Positions 42,546 through 54,199 of a stretch of 64,000 nucleotides of DNA are shown here, piece by piece. Position numbers and translations under genes: made by a program. Each line of letters begins with the position of its first letter. Position 1 is the stretch's first letter. Source of the DNA: Taxillus chinensis (lineage: Eukaryota; Streptophyta; Magnoliopsida; Santalales; Loranthaceae); assembly GCA_023512835.1 (NCBI GenBank), contig CM042088.1, forward strand, positions 11,400,078 to 11,464,077, written 5' to 3'. The notes below the pieces were generated by a model. It had not been told where the DNA came from and ran no database searches. It saw nothing but the letters and a program-made list of their open reading frames with translations.

Positions 42546-44238
42546 TGTAAGGACCCGTACCTTGAGTTAGTCGGTTTTGCCTCCTGAGTAGAGTTTTTCT
42601 AGATTTTGACCTAGTAAATGGACTCCAATGAATTCACGTGCAAAAGAAAAGATGCTTAGAATGATGTCCTCTATCTACCACGAAGTTTCAGGCCAAATGG
42701 ACATATATGTGAGGTGCACGTGATATGGGTCCAATTCACGTGCAAGTGTAATTGTCTTCCAAATGATGCAAGGAGACTAGGGGTGAAGTTTGATAGCATT
42801 TGGAGTTCATATGGAGTTGCACGTGAATTGGGAATTCACGTGCAAATTGGCGTGCAGCCATATTTTTGCATGGTTCCCTTGGTTTTGTCATTCTAAGGAA
42901 CTTTCTCCAAAGGACCATGTTGAAATTCGAGTATTTTGGCCTATATGGGTGCGGAAAGGTGGTAACTTGTGTGATCAAAACTACGTCGTTTTGATCCTGG
43001 GATTCACTTAATCAAAACTACGTCGTTTTGATGTTGTGTTGTCTATATAAGGAGGAGGAGTCCCTCTGTTTTAGGTTTAGGGTTTGTTGCTTCACCAGCC
43101 GTCGCAGAGAGAAAAAGAGAGGAAGGAGAGCTCCTGGTTGCCGCCTGGGCGTCTTGCGTGGGTGGTCGGTGCTTCGTGGGTGGACGGCGTTCGGCTTGGG
43201 ATCGGACCGTTCTTGTGTTGTTGCGTTTTCCTTGAGGTAGGGGTTCTGTTCTTCCTAAGTCCTTCTCTGTCCTAGGGTTCCAGGGCGAATTCGGTTATAA
43301 CTGTTATATATAAATATGTTATCCATATAGGTGTGATCTCCTATATGGATGTTGGCCTTCGATGGCATGTTGGTGTGATTCTGTGGATTACAAGCTATGT
43401 GTTCGATGAAATGCCTGTGTGAATATAGCTGTATGTATATGCCCATTACGTGTTTGATAATATGTCCGTGTGGCTGGACTTGTGATTTAGTGTATGTATG
43501 TATCTTGGGTGTGTGTTCTATTGCCTGAATGGTTGGGTTTGTGCACTGGTGAGCGGGTGCACACCAAGTGTTTGGTTTTATGTTTGTGTGACTGTGGTAT
43601 AAGTTGTGTGCCTGATTGTGGTATCCGGCCTGAAGAGGCGGTTAAACTACTTTGCCTAAGAGGCGGTTAAACCAGGGGCCTGAAGAGGCGGTTAAATCAC
43701 TTGGCCTGAAGAGACGGTTAAATAACTTGGCCTGAAGAGGCGGTTAAATCACTTGTGTTTTGTGTGGTGGATAATTGTGACTACCGATGTGGTTTGATAT
43801 TGTTTGTTGAGATTGTTGTAACACGTCACTACACCTGTGCACATGCATGTAGCCGCTAGGAGCATGGGAAGGGTTGGGGAGACTTGATCCCTACTGAGCT
43901 GTGGTTGCTCACCCCTCCTACTGTGTTTGCTTGTTTTCCAGGGACTTACAGGCGTTAGGTGGATACACCCAGGTGGAAGACCTTATCCGTTTTACTCTCT
44001 TCCATTTATGTTGTTTTCTTTTATGGGAACTGATGTAACCCCAGTGGGGATGGGATGGGAAAGAATTCTGTTGTAACAAACTGGTTTGGATTATTTTTAT
44101 GAACATTACTTTCTTGAATGTGTTGTGGATGTTTGAAATGTAAAATTCTTGGTTTGTATCCTAACCCCTTTGCCCTCCGTGTGGGTAAAAGGGGAGTCAC
44201 GTGCCGGTTTCCTCGGGTTGGAAATCCGGGGCGTGACA
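42546..44238 (+). repeat. 3' LTR of G
   Basis: 1693 bp, about 28 differences from the 5' LTR by eye, around eight of them single-base indels. Same promoter module and 26-bp repeat array. Confidence 0.95.
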
Positions 44239-44243
44239 CATAA
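44239..44243. other. Target-site duplication of G, right
   Basis: CATAA, matching 35316-35320. Confidence 0.95.
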
Positions 44244-44910
44244 CAAAGCACACGAGCAAACAACTTAATAAATCTTTAAAATTTCACACAACTTTATTTC
44301 CAAGCACTTCTCGACTCCTTATCCTAGTTTCTCCATCCCTTAATTTCCTGGGGTTGGAAAAGAAATCGTAAAAAAAAGGGTGAGCTCAAATAGCCCAGTA
44401 AGGGTAAACATAAGTGGGTAAGGAAAATCATGAAGATATCGAACATAGGAAATACCATATAATATTTGCACATCATACATGATCAACATTTCACAAGGAA
44501 ATCATAACATGGAAGATTATGTTTGAACATCGTATCATAACATCATGATCCAGGTTAACTACCCAGATACCATATCATAACATAACATATCATTACTCTC
44601 AAGTGATTTTGCATTTGGGGGGTTTTTCGGAACCACCATCATAAACTCTTAATAAGAGGTTTAACACTCTTTAACATACATAACATGAGGCATCACATAG
44701 AATTTCAATAAAACATTCAAAGTTAACAAGGATAACCACGAATATCAAGATGGTTATCTACCCCAATCAATAGCATAGATTACCGAGAGAGAGATTAAAA
44801 AGAGACTAATCTAATCTTCTCAACAATAAAATGGAATTAGAAAAATAAGAAACATAAAACTCTTACAATAATAATTCCAAATAAAACAAGATAAAGAGGA
44901 AGAGAAAAAT

Positions 44911-45224
44911 CCCTTATAATAATAATGAAATATAGATTATAATGAAAAAGAAAAGGGGGATGAGAAAAAACCCTTACGAAATATAGACTATAATGAAAAA
45001 GAAAAAGAGGATAAGAAACCCTTACAATAATAATGAAATATAGATTATAATGAAAAAGAAAAAGGGGATGAGAAAAACCCTTCCGAAATATAGACTATAA
45101 TGAATAAAAAGGGATAAGAAACCCTTACAATAATAATGAAATATAGATTATAATGAAAAAGAAAAAGGGGATGAGAAAAACCCTTCCGAAATATAGACTA
45201 TAATGAAAAAAAAAGGGATAAGAA
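44911..45224 (-). repeat. Tandem repeat in right LTR of H
   Basis: The same three-unit array as at 29376-29690. Confidence 0.88.
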
Positions 45225-45403
45225 ACCCTTACTATCCGCTTGTCGTTCTCCGCGTTCTAAACCTTAAAAAAAAATATCAAAACACTAAATTAGCATTAAT
45301 GCTTGAAAAGTTCAATATCACACATATCTCCTTTATATATATATATATATCATACTTTAACTTATATCTTTTAATAGGCATACCGTGCTTGTGGGGTTGA
45401 ATA

Positions 45404-45718
45404 TTAATTTGGGTTCCCACTTCTATTGCTGTTCCATCTCCTATTTCGATCCCATGCATCGTAAGCCTTGAGTTGTGCACTAACTAGGTTATATGCTTTG
45501 AGAGTTTTTGAATAAGATTTACTTCTTGTATTGGGTGAACGGAAAAGACGTGCGATAAGCTTATTTTTCCTACGTGTCTTCCACCTTAACCATGAGGGGA
45601 TATTAGACACGGGTCTAAAGGGAAGATCAGGAGGAGATAAGGATGGGGATAGCTGTGAGGTTGAAGCATTAACAATTGGGGTTGCAGAAGAAGAAGGGCG
45701 ATTGTCGGGGGAATTCAT
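45404..45718 (-). CDS. 104-codon ORF, right-LTR copy
   Basis: Translation identical to the ORF at 29875-30189. In the 5' LTR of H this would lie inside U3 or the transcribed leader, depending on the unknown start of transcription. Confidence 0.4.
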   Translation of the reverse strand: MNSPDNRPSSSATPIVNASTSQLSPSLSPPDLPFRPVSNIPSWLRWKTRRKNKLIARLFRSPNTRSKSYSKTLKAYNLVSAQLKAYDAWDRNRRWNSNRSGNPN

Positions 45719-47063
45719 TTTGGAAGTCGTTTCTTACGATCCTCCGCTATCTAGAACCGTAAAAATAAAAATAAAAACATAAGTTAATATTCTCATCTTT
45801 TCACTTGAATTATAGAATGACAATATATGCTATGATAAAATACTATAATTTAAAATCATTACACATGTATATATAAACATATATGAGGTGGCAAGGTCGA
45901 CCATGTATGTATATACGAGGTGTTACAACCAATCATATAAATAACATATGTAAGGTGGTAAAACCAACCATGAATATAGTATATATGAGGTGGTAAAACT
46001 AACCATATAGATCTACATAATAAATAAGGAAGTAACTTCAAAATTTTAAAATCTTAAGTATTACCTTTCGTAGAACTTCGACGCTTGGTCAGTACCAAAA
46101 GCAAAAGAGGATTTGAGTAGAGTATTTGGGGTGTTAAGAGGGCTTAAGGGAGTGTTTTGAGAGGGAAATTTCGTGGTGGGGCTTGAGGGATTTGTGCATT
46201 AAGAGGAGAGGCAAGACACTCCTTATATAGGCAAGGATGGTAGGTGTAATAGTATGAAAAATAGTGTACAAATTTGACTTTGGCATTAAATTAAATTATT
46301 TAAAATATATATAATACTTTATTTTCTTCATATTATCTCTTATTAAAAACATGGTTATCTCCTCCTACCATTAAAAAAATGTTTTAAGACTTTTAAACCT
46401 AGAAGGTTCCTTTGGCAGCGAAAGTCCACATTGGTGTACTCCCTACTAATTCAATTATAACATTTTTAATTTTATAGTTTTTGACAAACGGCCAATTGTA
46501 TTGCATTACTGACTTAAATATCTACAAATGGGTATCTATTTTATAATTTTTAAATATGTATAACAAAAGTTATTGAATTTTAAGTCATACTAAAATGTTT
46601 ACCCGTTCATACTGAACCTATGTGTAGTATTTTAAATTCTGGAATTGATTGGCTTCATATTAAATTCTGAAATTTCTACACGTTTTAGCTAAGTTATAAA
46701 TGAACACATGGGAGTTGGTTTCATGTCAATTGGATCTGTATAACTCAAGTTATGAATTTTTGAATGGGACCTCCAGAATCTGCCTCATTCAAATTTTTGG
46801 GCCTTACCTATGTTTTATACTTTTGGTAAAGTTACGGCTTGTAATACTTACTTACCCATAGTAATTTGGTTTAAGAAACTAAATGACATAATATATAGCA
46901 TCTAAACGTTTTATGACATATAAGAAATTATTTTATTTTTTTATAACATATTTAATATTTACGCGGATAAAATAATATAATTGCATAATCAATAAACAAT
47001 AAAGTAAGATAACATTATAGCATAAAATATTATAATCCTAAACATAAACATTAATATCATATT

Positions 47064-47348
47064 CTATGGCCTTCGTAAAATTTCTTGAATTATATTAGCG
47101 TATGTGCGTAGGACGTGTTGTGCTTCGGCAAGAGAGTCGCACAACCCTTCGGCTAACATTGTCGTGGTTGTCGCACGAATAACCTCAAACTTCTCCCTGT
47201 GTCTCGTCGCATTATATTGCAGCCATTGGACACGAGCATTTAGCTCATCTATAGCAAAGCATAGCTTTGTAACTTCAAGTCGTATTGCTCGCCGATCTTC
47301 ATCTCGTACACTATTCTCGGATGGCGGTACTTGAGAACTTGATGCCAT
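47064..47348 (-). CDS. 94-codon ORF, right-LTR copy
   Basis: Copy of 31520-31804 with three residue changes (Leu to Pro at 8, Thr to Ala, Gly to Asp in the AEG/CGS region). It begins about 290 bases into the 5' LTR on the sense strand, with the same TATA-like box upstream. Confidence 0.55.
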   Translation of the reverse strand: MASSSQVPPSENSVRDEDRRAIRLEVTKLCFAIDELNARVQWLQYNATRHREKFEVIRATTTTMLAEGLCDSLAEAQHVLRTYANIIQEILRRP

Positions 47349-47642
47349 AACTCTTATTATTCTTCTTCTTACTTCTATACTCTCTTATAAATAAAATCTC
47401 ATGCTCATACCTATTTATGGAAGTCCAAACGGATACTATTCATAACGGCTAGTTACTATTCTAACGACTACTTATTAGTCACATGCTATTTGAATGACCA
47501 TATTGGATGCTTATTTTTATCGTGATAATATCCAAAATATCCTTTCTAACTATTGTTAACAATAACATTATTATTATTTTATTATTATTACTCTTTAAGG
47601 AAGAACTTAAATAGCTAAAAATTTTGCGGGTCTTACAGTTTT

Positions 47643-48985
47643 CATAGAAAGTCTATATTTTTTATTTAGCTAGGTTATTTGTCAAAATTATGGTTAAAAT
47701 TAATTTATCCTAAATTTCTAAAGGGAATCCTAAAAGTTTTGTTTTGTTTTTTTTGCTTTGTTTTTTTTGTTTAAAGTGGAAAATGAAATCTAAGGTTTTG
47801 GTTTTTTCCTTTTTTTTTTTGATTTTTTGATTTTTTTGTTATTATTGTTTCTTTTTTGTTTTATTTATTTATTTATTTATTTTTGTTTTAAATTGAAGTC
47901 CTAAAAATTGAAATGCTTTTTAGTTTTTGGTTGGAAACCATTTTTTCATTTTTTTTTGTTTTGTTTTTTTTAAAGAACTAAAACCATGAACTAACATATG
48001 TTCCCTTTCTCTTGAAAATGTGTTGTTCTTCTATTTTGTTTGAAAGGCTATATAGTAACACAAGTTAAACAATAGCATATAAAGTTATGTGTGTGATTGT
48101 GACATCTACAAATCAAATAACAACTCACTCTTTTTGTTTCTTTTCTTTATCTCCTCCTTTTTTATGTCTCTCTTTGCTCTCTCTTTTGTTTTCTCTTTAC
48201 TATACTTTTTATATTGCAACATACAACATAGAAAAGAAAATACAACGAAAAATACTAAATATTACATCAAATATAAATATACATAAGCTAAAAAATGAAA
48301 ACCAGAAAAATACTAAAAATTATATCAAATATAAATACAAATAAGCTAAAAAATAAAGAAACAAATTCAAATTGAATTGACTTTGGCTTGACTAGGCTTC
48401 AACACTGAACTTCCGTTTGATCTCTCTTGTCCGCACCGATAGTCGCCTGCTTGAAAATAGAACCAACAAATTTGGCAGCGAGATTTGTCAAACTCGAACT
48501 GAATTCGTATTTAGAGACTGGAGTGATATGTTTTTTCGAGATTAAGATTTTTTTGCGGTTGGAAATAAGGAGAGTGGGCGTAAGAGATGGGGGATGAAAA
48601 AGAATTGTTTTTTATGGATAGAAACGTAGGAAAGAGGGTGGACAGAACTGGAGTTTTTTTTTTTTTTTTGGAAAGGGAACTTGTAGAGAGAGAGAAAGAA
48701 AGAATAAGGGAAGGAGATTTTTTTGATTTTTGATTTTTTTTTTGGGAAAAGGAGAGAGTTGGTTGAAAATCTGGGTGTTCCTCTCTGGGTGTAAGTCTAT
48801 GTAAAGGGAAAGAGCTTGGGCATGTAAGTCTCTGGGAGTGAAGACTCTGGGCGTGAGGGGAAGGACCCCCTTCTTAATACCTTTGGACGTAGCCTCATTA
48901 TTGCTGCATTTATTGATGTATTATTCATGCCAACATTTTTTATTTCTAGATTCCATCTGATGTCAGGTGGATTGACGACCTATGA
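47643..48985. other. Low-complexity, T-rich sequence
   Basis: Continuation of the DNA into which H inserted. Long T runs and TTTAT repeats (47700-47990) then purine-rich sequence (48540-48800). No gene or clear element is seen; a short stretch near 48470 (AAATTTGGCAGCGAG) could be leader sequence of an old LTR element. Confidence 0.45.
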
Positions 48986-50094
48986 TTGCCCTTTAGGTTT
49001 CATATGAGCACATGTGACCAACAGGCAGTAAAAAGCATCTATACAGCTAATACAAACACCTTTCGTGAAGAAACAGTGAGCGAGCCCGTGGATAGGCCAA
49101 TCAACGAAGGTCAAAGGTTGGTAGGATCAAAGGCCAGTGGAGGCTTGGATCTGGATCAATGGAAGGCTATTCCGGACGACTGGAGCTTAATCCGAATGAT
49201 TGGAAGACACGGATCCTTACTCCGTCTCAGTGGAAGCTTAGTTCGGATCAATGAAGGCTCGGATCCTTACTCCGTGTCAGTGGAAGCTTAGTCCGGATAA
49301 ATAAAGGCTCGGATCCTTACTCCGTGTCAGTGGAAGCTTAGTCCGGATCAATAAAGGCTCGGATCCTTACTCCGTGTCAGTTGAAGCTTAGTCCGGATCA
49401 ATGAAGGCTTGGATCCTTACTCTGTGTCAATGGAAGCTTAGTCTGGATGAATGAAGGCTCGGATCCTTACTCCATGTCAGTGGAAGCTTAGTTCGGACGA
49501 TTGAAGGCTCAGATTTGACTTTGATGTTCCGGATTTGACCATAATGTTCTAGATTTAACTTTGATGATCCTTTTCTTTTTCTTTTTTTTTTAAACTTTTA
49601 ATTACCTTTTTACCCCCACCCAAAATGCCAAAATGGACAAACTTTGGGGGATTGTTTGGGAAGCTCCGTATTCGCCTAAATAGTCATTTTAGAGAATCTC
49701 GCATGTTCACATTTTTAGGCCCTTTAAGCAGGAGCATTGACCATCTTTTGGTAATTTTGACTTTTTCCGACGCATATTGTCTTGACCATAACTTCTTCAT
49801 TTTACATCGGAATTTAGCTAGGTCAAGTGCGTTGATCTCCAAATTTCCTTCTCTATCACTTGATTCTGGTCTTGGGGCACTTTCGGGGCTTGCAATAGAG
49901 GTTATCAATTTCGGGCTTCCCTATTCATGTCAATGTATCCATCGTGTGCAAAAATTGGGGTTAACATCAACGCCAAACCATTCCTTGGTAGTGGGGAATC
50001 CTTGAGGACCAGTTCAACAAGGTATATAGCATTGGAAGACAAATATATACAAATGGGGTTAGTCTGTCCTACCCGGACAAAATGGGGTCCAACA
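48986..50094 (-). repeat. LTR K: Sirevirus-like LTR fragment
   Basis: The right end ...AATGGGGTCCAACA gives TGTTGGACCCC on the minus strand, like other Sirevirus LTR starts. It holds a 50-bp minisatellite with the CTTACTCCG word of LTRs A, B, C and N. The segment 49790-49870 is similar to 54855-54950 in LTR I. Left end not identified. Confidence 0.55.
49211..49508 (-). repeat. 50-bp minisatellite, six units
   Basis: Unit GGATCCTTACTCCGTGTCAG then TGGAAGCTTAGTCCGGATCA and ATGAAGGCTC, from 49211 at exact 50-bp steps. Each contains GGATCC and AAGCTT sites and both a CTTACTCCG and a TTAGTCCGGAT word. Confidence 0.92.
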
Positions 50095-50769
50095 GGGCAT
50101 ACCATGTTATGTTGAGCTGTTGAACTCGTGGTGACAGGGTGTGGCCTAAATTGAGTTGTTCTCATAGTGCTAGAGCTGAGTGCCCAGAGCTGGGATCATA
50201 TGGAGGATCGTACATAAGTTGTCCTAATGTGGATAGACTACGTCCTAATGTTGTATGCAGGTTGAGTCCTGATGGTTGTGCACAATACACAACACGAGTG
50301 CACTAAGCATATAGTATAGGCTTATCTATTTTGCATAATGGGGTGATGTGGAGTTATGGGGTCACCTGCTGAGCTTATAGCTCACCCCTACTTTGTTGTT
50401 TACCCTTTTCAGGTGAGACCCGAAACTAGCGGAGAACTTTCTTCCAAGAGGATGTGGCCACTACTCTGATGTATGTTTCAGTACTGTTATGTATTGACTC
50501 TTTGGTTTATCTCAGACATGGGTCTGTGACCAATTGTATGTGACCTGTTACTATGGTGTGATGTTTGTGTGTTAACATATATATATGCATGATGTGTGGG
50601 AAAGTATAGGGATACTTTTGATGTATGACTGTACAGGGTTATATGATTGAGATAAGACCTGTGGTGTAGTCTTTATTAGTGCTTGTCTCTAACCCCTTGA
50701 CCCTTTGGGTGCGTCTAAGGGAATTTCATGTTCTTGGTTCCGAGTTTCTTAGAATTCGGGGGTGTGACA
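50095..50769 (+). repeat. LTR L: 3' end of a Tekay-like LTR
   Basis: It ends TTCGGGGGTGTGACA, like the LTR end of G (CGGGGCGTGACA), and contains AGCTCACCCCTAC ... CCCTTTTCAGGTGAG at 50380-50415, matching the corresponding LTR block in G (36687-36720). Left part appears replaced by LTR K. No internal region follows, so it is a solo or broken LTR. Confidence 0.65.
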
Positions 50770-51075
50770 ACTTCCACACATAAACATTTTTATTTGTATT
50801 TTCTCAAAATTACTTTTAAAATGTCCTTGAAAAATAATAATAAATAAAAATAGAGAAAATTTGTTTCCTTTCTTTAAAATGGCAAGTTCCTTTTTCAAAA
50901 ATCCCCAAAAAGTGTTTTTACCTTCTAAAATAGAAAAAAAATAAATAAAAATAAAAAGGAAATGGTTTGTACTAAAACTAAAAAAAAAATTCTAAAAAAA
51001 ATTAATTTTCCAACACTTGGATTAATCCTTTAGAATTTCTTTTAAGATAATCCTTTTTAGGTTCACCTTAGATCT
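50770..51075. other. AT-rich spacer
   Basis: A-rich sequence with AATAAATAAAA runs. No gene seen. The last five bases GATCT are the candidate target duplication of J. Confidence 0.5.
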
Positions 51076-53028
51076 TGTAGGTTCCAAAGTGAGTCTAAAG
51101 GGGGGGGGGGTGAATAAACTATTTTCGTAAAAGCTAAGACTCTAAGCTGGGAAATGAATATTTAAGAGATGACTATGCTATAAATATTAATTGAGAAGAT
51201 GACAATACGGTATAAGAGTGATTATGGACTATCTAACGAATCTGAGATGAGAGTTAATGCATAGATGGAATAGACCTCAGATATTTAGTGAATATTCTTA
51301 CGGATGTCAATATGAAGAGATTGACTCTGTTTGGAATGTTCTAAGATAGATTTCAATTGTGGAAAAACAACACAGTAGAGACAGGATGATTGTGTTGGAT
51401 CTGTTTGGACAAGATTATATGATGAATCATTCAAGGATGTTCTTGTTCTTTGATCAACATGGTGCACATCACTTCGTTAACTTTGCTCTCAGAGCCTCTC
51501 TCTCTAGCGTTGGAACTCTCTTGGATTCTGCAAGAGTTATTTCTTTAATACGTGGCAGAATTTATATCTTGTGTTCTGTGTTCCTTGCTTTTTGTGAGGG
51601 TTTGACTCTTATCATCGTTAAGCGTGTGAGAGAGATATATTTTAAGGTTATAGTGTATGTGTGCCTTGTCGTCCATCCCGACATTCTGACTTCCCACCAC
51701 TTTAAATTTGAAAGTACAGGGGATGGTTGATCTGCTATCAGTCTGCAGATCTGTTGCCCATGTTGCGTATTTGCATGCCCATATTGGTACAGTCGATCAT
51801 AGCCGTTCATTCGTTGATGGTGGTTGACAGTCATTAATATGATAATGAATGCGCTCAACTGCTCTGGACGACGCAAGCTTACTGTACAAACCCTAGTTGA
51901 AGATATCACTAAGTAAGATGCTTAGGGTAGTGAGTTTGCCTCAAAGGTTTATTCCTCGAAAGTATTATGAGTCAAAGATTTACCTCGAAGATTTGGGTCG
52001 AGCCTCTTTTTAGTGTACAATGATATTCAGGCTACGACAGTGTTACCTCCTGCGAGTCTTTGACTCTGATTTTCGTTTTCTTCGAGTCTTCTAGCCTAGT
52101 AGTTCTCAGATAGGCTCACTCTATAATACGGTCTTCGACTGTACGAGTCTACAACTTTTTACTGAGGTGCTTAGAGTGTTTTCTCAACGAGCGTAATGAT
52201 CAGTTACTACTAGCTACGAGTCTTTGACTCTATGTTAAGTGAGTCTTCGACTCTTCGAGTCTCCGACCCTTGCTGTGACTCTTCGAGTGACTCTTATATT
52301 GCGCATGCATAGCCTATGCCTGTTGTCTTAGGTGCCAGTCTTTGACTTTGTTCCTTCGAGTTACTCAGTTTGCTTTGGAAGGCTAAAAAGTATCTTTGAC
52401 CCTGCGAGTCTATGACTCTTTGAGTCTCTGATTCTCACTGTCTAATGCTTAGCTTGTTGTTGTTGGATGATTGCAAACTAAGTTTCTATTTCTCTGAGTC
52501 TTCGACTTCTACGGCTTTGACTCTTCAGCTACGACTCTGCCTTTGAGGTCTACGGGTCTTGGTCTTATTTATGGGATGACAATTCCATTTAATTAACTGT
52601 CTACGACTCTTCGAGTCTTAGTTATAATTTCTTCTGTTAGTCTCTGTAGTTGTGAGACCTAGGTTCTTTGACCTTCGACCTTTGAGTCTGCGAGTCTCCT
52701 CAGGTTTTGTAACCAATAGATTCTACTTGTGTCTTCAACTCTTCGACCCTTTGAGTTTGCGAGTCTACTTATTAATTTATGTTCTGTCAATTGTTATTAT
52801 GACATCTTTGGGGACTCTTCAGCCGTGCATTCTTCAGGTCTTCAAGTCAACTTATGTTCTCTCACTTTTAAGTTATGACTCTTCAACTCTTTAAGTCTAT
52901 CATTCAGACTAGTGACAGTTTTACTCTTCTACGAACTTCGATTCTACGACCTTGATACCTTCGGATCTTCGAGTCTGTAGACTTAGAAATATTATTGGCA
53001 GCTTCACCAAATCCTATGATACCCAACA
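51076..53028 (-). repeat. LTR J: 3' LTR of a Sirevirus-like element
   Basis: 1953 bp. On the minus strand it begins TGTTGGGTATCATAGG and ends CCTTTAGACTCACTTTGGAA plus CCTACA, with the Sirevirus-type C-tract (plus-strand G11 at 51100-51110) near the end. A polypurine tract directly abuts its start, so it is a 3' LTR. The region 51960-52990 is a dense array of GACTC/GAGTC words, often as GACTCTTCGAGTC. Confidence 0.82.
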
Positions 53029-53213
53029 ATCTCCCCCTATTTAATGTAAACTGACAATGGTTATAAAATATGAAGTCTATGACTCTAAGTGCATCCAGTA
53101 TGGTTTGGGCAGTTGCAATAAACATTACCCTCCCCCGTAGTCATACATCCGTCCCGCCTTCCTTTGAAGAAACGCTCCCCCTACAACATTACTCCCACTG
53201 AGATTACTCCCCC
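53029..53213 (-). other. Polypurine tract of J plus extra tracts
   Basis: AGGGGGAGAT (minus strand, 53029-53038) abuts the LTR. Further G5-type tracts are at 53128-53136, 53175-53181 and 53207-53213. Four tracts in 185 bp is the Sirevirus pattern. Confidence 0.8.
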
Positions 53214-54180
53214 TTTCTTGGGTGAGGAACAAACACCAGAATCATATAAAAAGCAATAGTATCAGAACATAGAGAAGTAGGCAAGGATACAAAGAATGAG
53301 AAGAGTAGCATTAAGTATGTACACATAACAGGAACTAGAAGGGTAAATAGGTGTACAATGTAGGTAATGAAATACAATTAACCACTAGTTAAAAAGAGAA
53401 TTATACTCAACAATCTGAGCATATAGAAAGAGGGCGATCTGCTGACGTAGGAACTGTGCCGGAGTCAGTTTGAGAGTGGAGACATTGTGGCACAGATGGT
53501 CAAATTCAGCTTTCAGTGCAAGCAAACCCGTAGTGGTCAAGATGCAAAGTTAGTGGCAGACAAAGAAACCACACCTATGAGCATTTGTCTGAGTAGGAAC
53601 ATCTTTCACGCGCGTTATATTCATCGGCTTCGGTAGAGGACGCCCACCACATAAGGTGTCAGAGTGTTAAGATACGCAAGTGAGGACGACATTAAAGGTT
53701 CGAAGCTGTTCCCGTCTGATCTTGATCAGAGTGGAGTGCAGGGAATCAAGGATATAGATGTGCTACTCCATGAGGTCAAGTTGAATGAGAAACCAGTGAG
53801 GAGATGTTGTTAGGAAAGGTATGAGCACATACTTGACCTCGGCCCATGGGCGAAATGTCAAGATAGTTGACATCCTTGAATGAGCTTAAGTGAAGTATCA
53901 TCATCAATTAGTTGACCCTGCATGATGGGAAGACATAGCTCTGTCTAAAAATCTTGACGAGTGGTGAGTGGAAGGTGAGTCATCTCCACATTATCCAGCT
54001 CTTGACTGTCCTTGAGCTGGCGATAGAGGTCGGGACCGTCAAAGGAGACTTCGTACCCACATGTTCGTGCAGTACAGTCACCAGCCACATTTATTGAAGG
54101 CATTAATGTTAGATCAAGCCCAGAATTTGGATGATTCAAATAAAACCCCATGTAATGAATGGTTTTCTTGAAATTCTGTC
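53214..54180 (-). other. Degenerate internal region of J, possibly env-like remnant
   Basis: It lies just upstream (minus strand) of the polypurine tracts, where Sireviruses carry the env-like gene. Only short broken frames exist, the longest 68 codons (54151-53945), and I see no conserved motif. No pol is present. Confidence 0.4.
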
Positions 54181-54199
54181 ATCTATCTCCAGAAATTGG

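Larger units (their letters stand above)
35321..44238 (+). mobile_element. Element G: complete Tekay/Del chromovirus (Ty3/gypsy)
   Basis: 8918 bp with two LTRs (35321-37016, 42546-44238), tRNA-Met primer site, gag, protease, RT, RNase H, integrase with a C-terminal chromodomain, polypurine tract, and a perfect CATAA duplication. Domain order and the chromodomain style place it in Tekay/Del. Despite about 98.3% LTR identity by eye, the coding region has several frameshifts and stops, so the copy is structurally complete but non-functional as read. It is inserted in the right LTR of H. Confidence 0.96.
28488..47637 (-). mobile_element. Element H: non-autonomous LTR retrotransposon carrying a LOG-like gene, interrupted by G
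   Basis: The LTRs are 28488-32093 and 35133-47637 (the latter containing G). The target duplication GTTTT is perfect (28483-28487 and 47638-47642). The tRNA-Met primer site is at 35119-35130 and a polypurine tract at 32094-32110, both on the minus strand. The internal region is only about 3.0 kb and has no gag, protease, RT or integrase, so it depends on another element. The termini (minus strand TGTAAGACCCG ... GGGGGCGTTACA) and the GAGCTCACCC block in the R/U5 part resemble Tekay/Del LTRs (G: TGTAAGGACCCG ... CGGGGCGTGACA), so a Tekay-type element is the likely helper. LTR identity is about 99.5% outside one patch. Confidence 0.9.
35133..47637 (-). repeat. 5' LTR of H (right copy), split by element G
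   Basis: H sequence runs 35133-35320 and, after G and its target duplication, 44244-47637. Without G it is about 3582 bp. It ends GCGGGTCTTACA followed by GTTTT. Differences from the left copy by eye are about 16 substitutions or single-base changes, a 15-bp indel near 46220, TA-repeat length, and the patch at 44589-44670. Confidence 0.92.

Noticed and set aside
28488..47637. H as a DNA transposon or segmental duplication
   Set aside because: TG...CA ends, five-base target duplication, primer site and polypurine tract identify LTR retrotransposition.
48087..48344. Phe/Leu/Ser-rich ORF of 85 codons
   Set aside because: Produced by T-rich low-complexity DNA; two frames give similar peptides.
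49211..49508. Regularly spaced repeats resembling a CRISPR array
   Set aside because: The whole 50-bp unit is repeated with no unique spacers, and it lies in a plant LTR.
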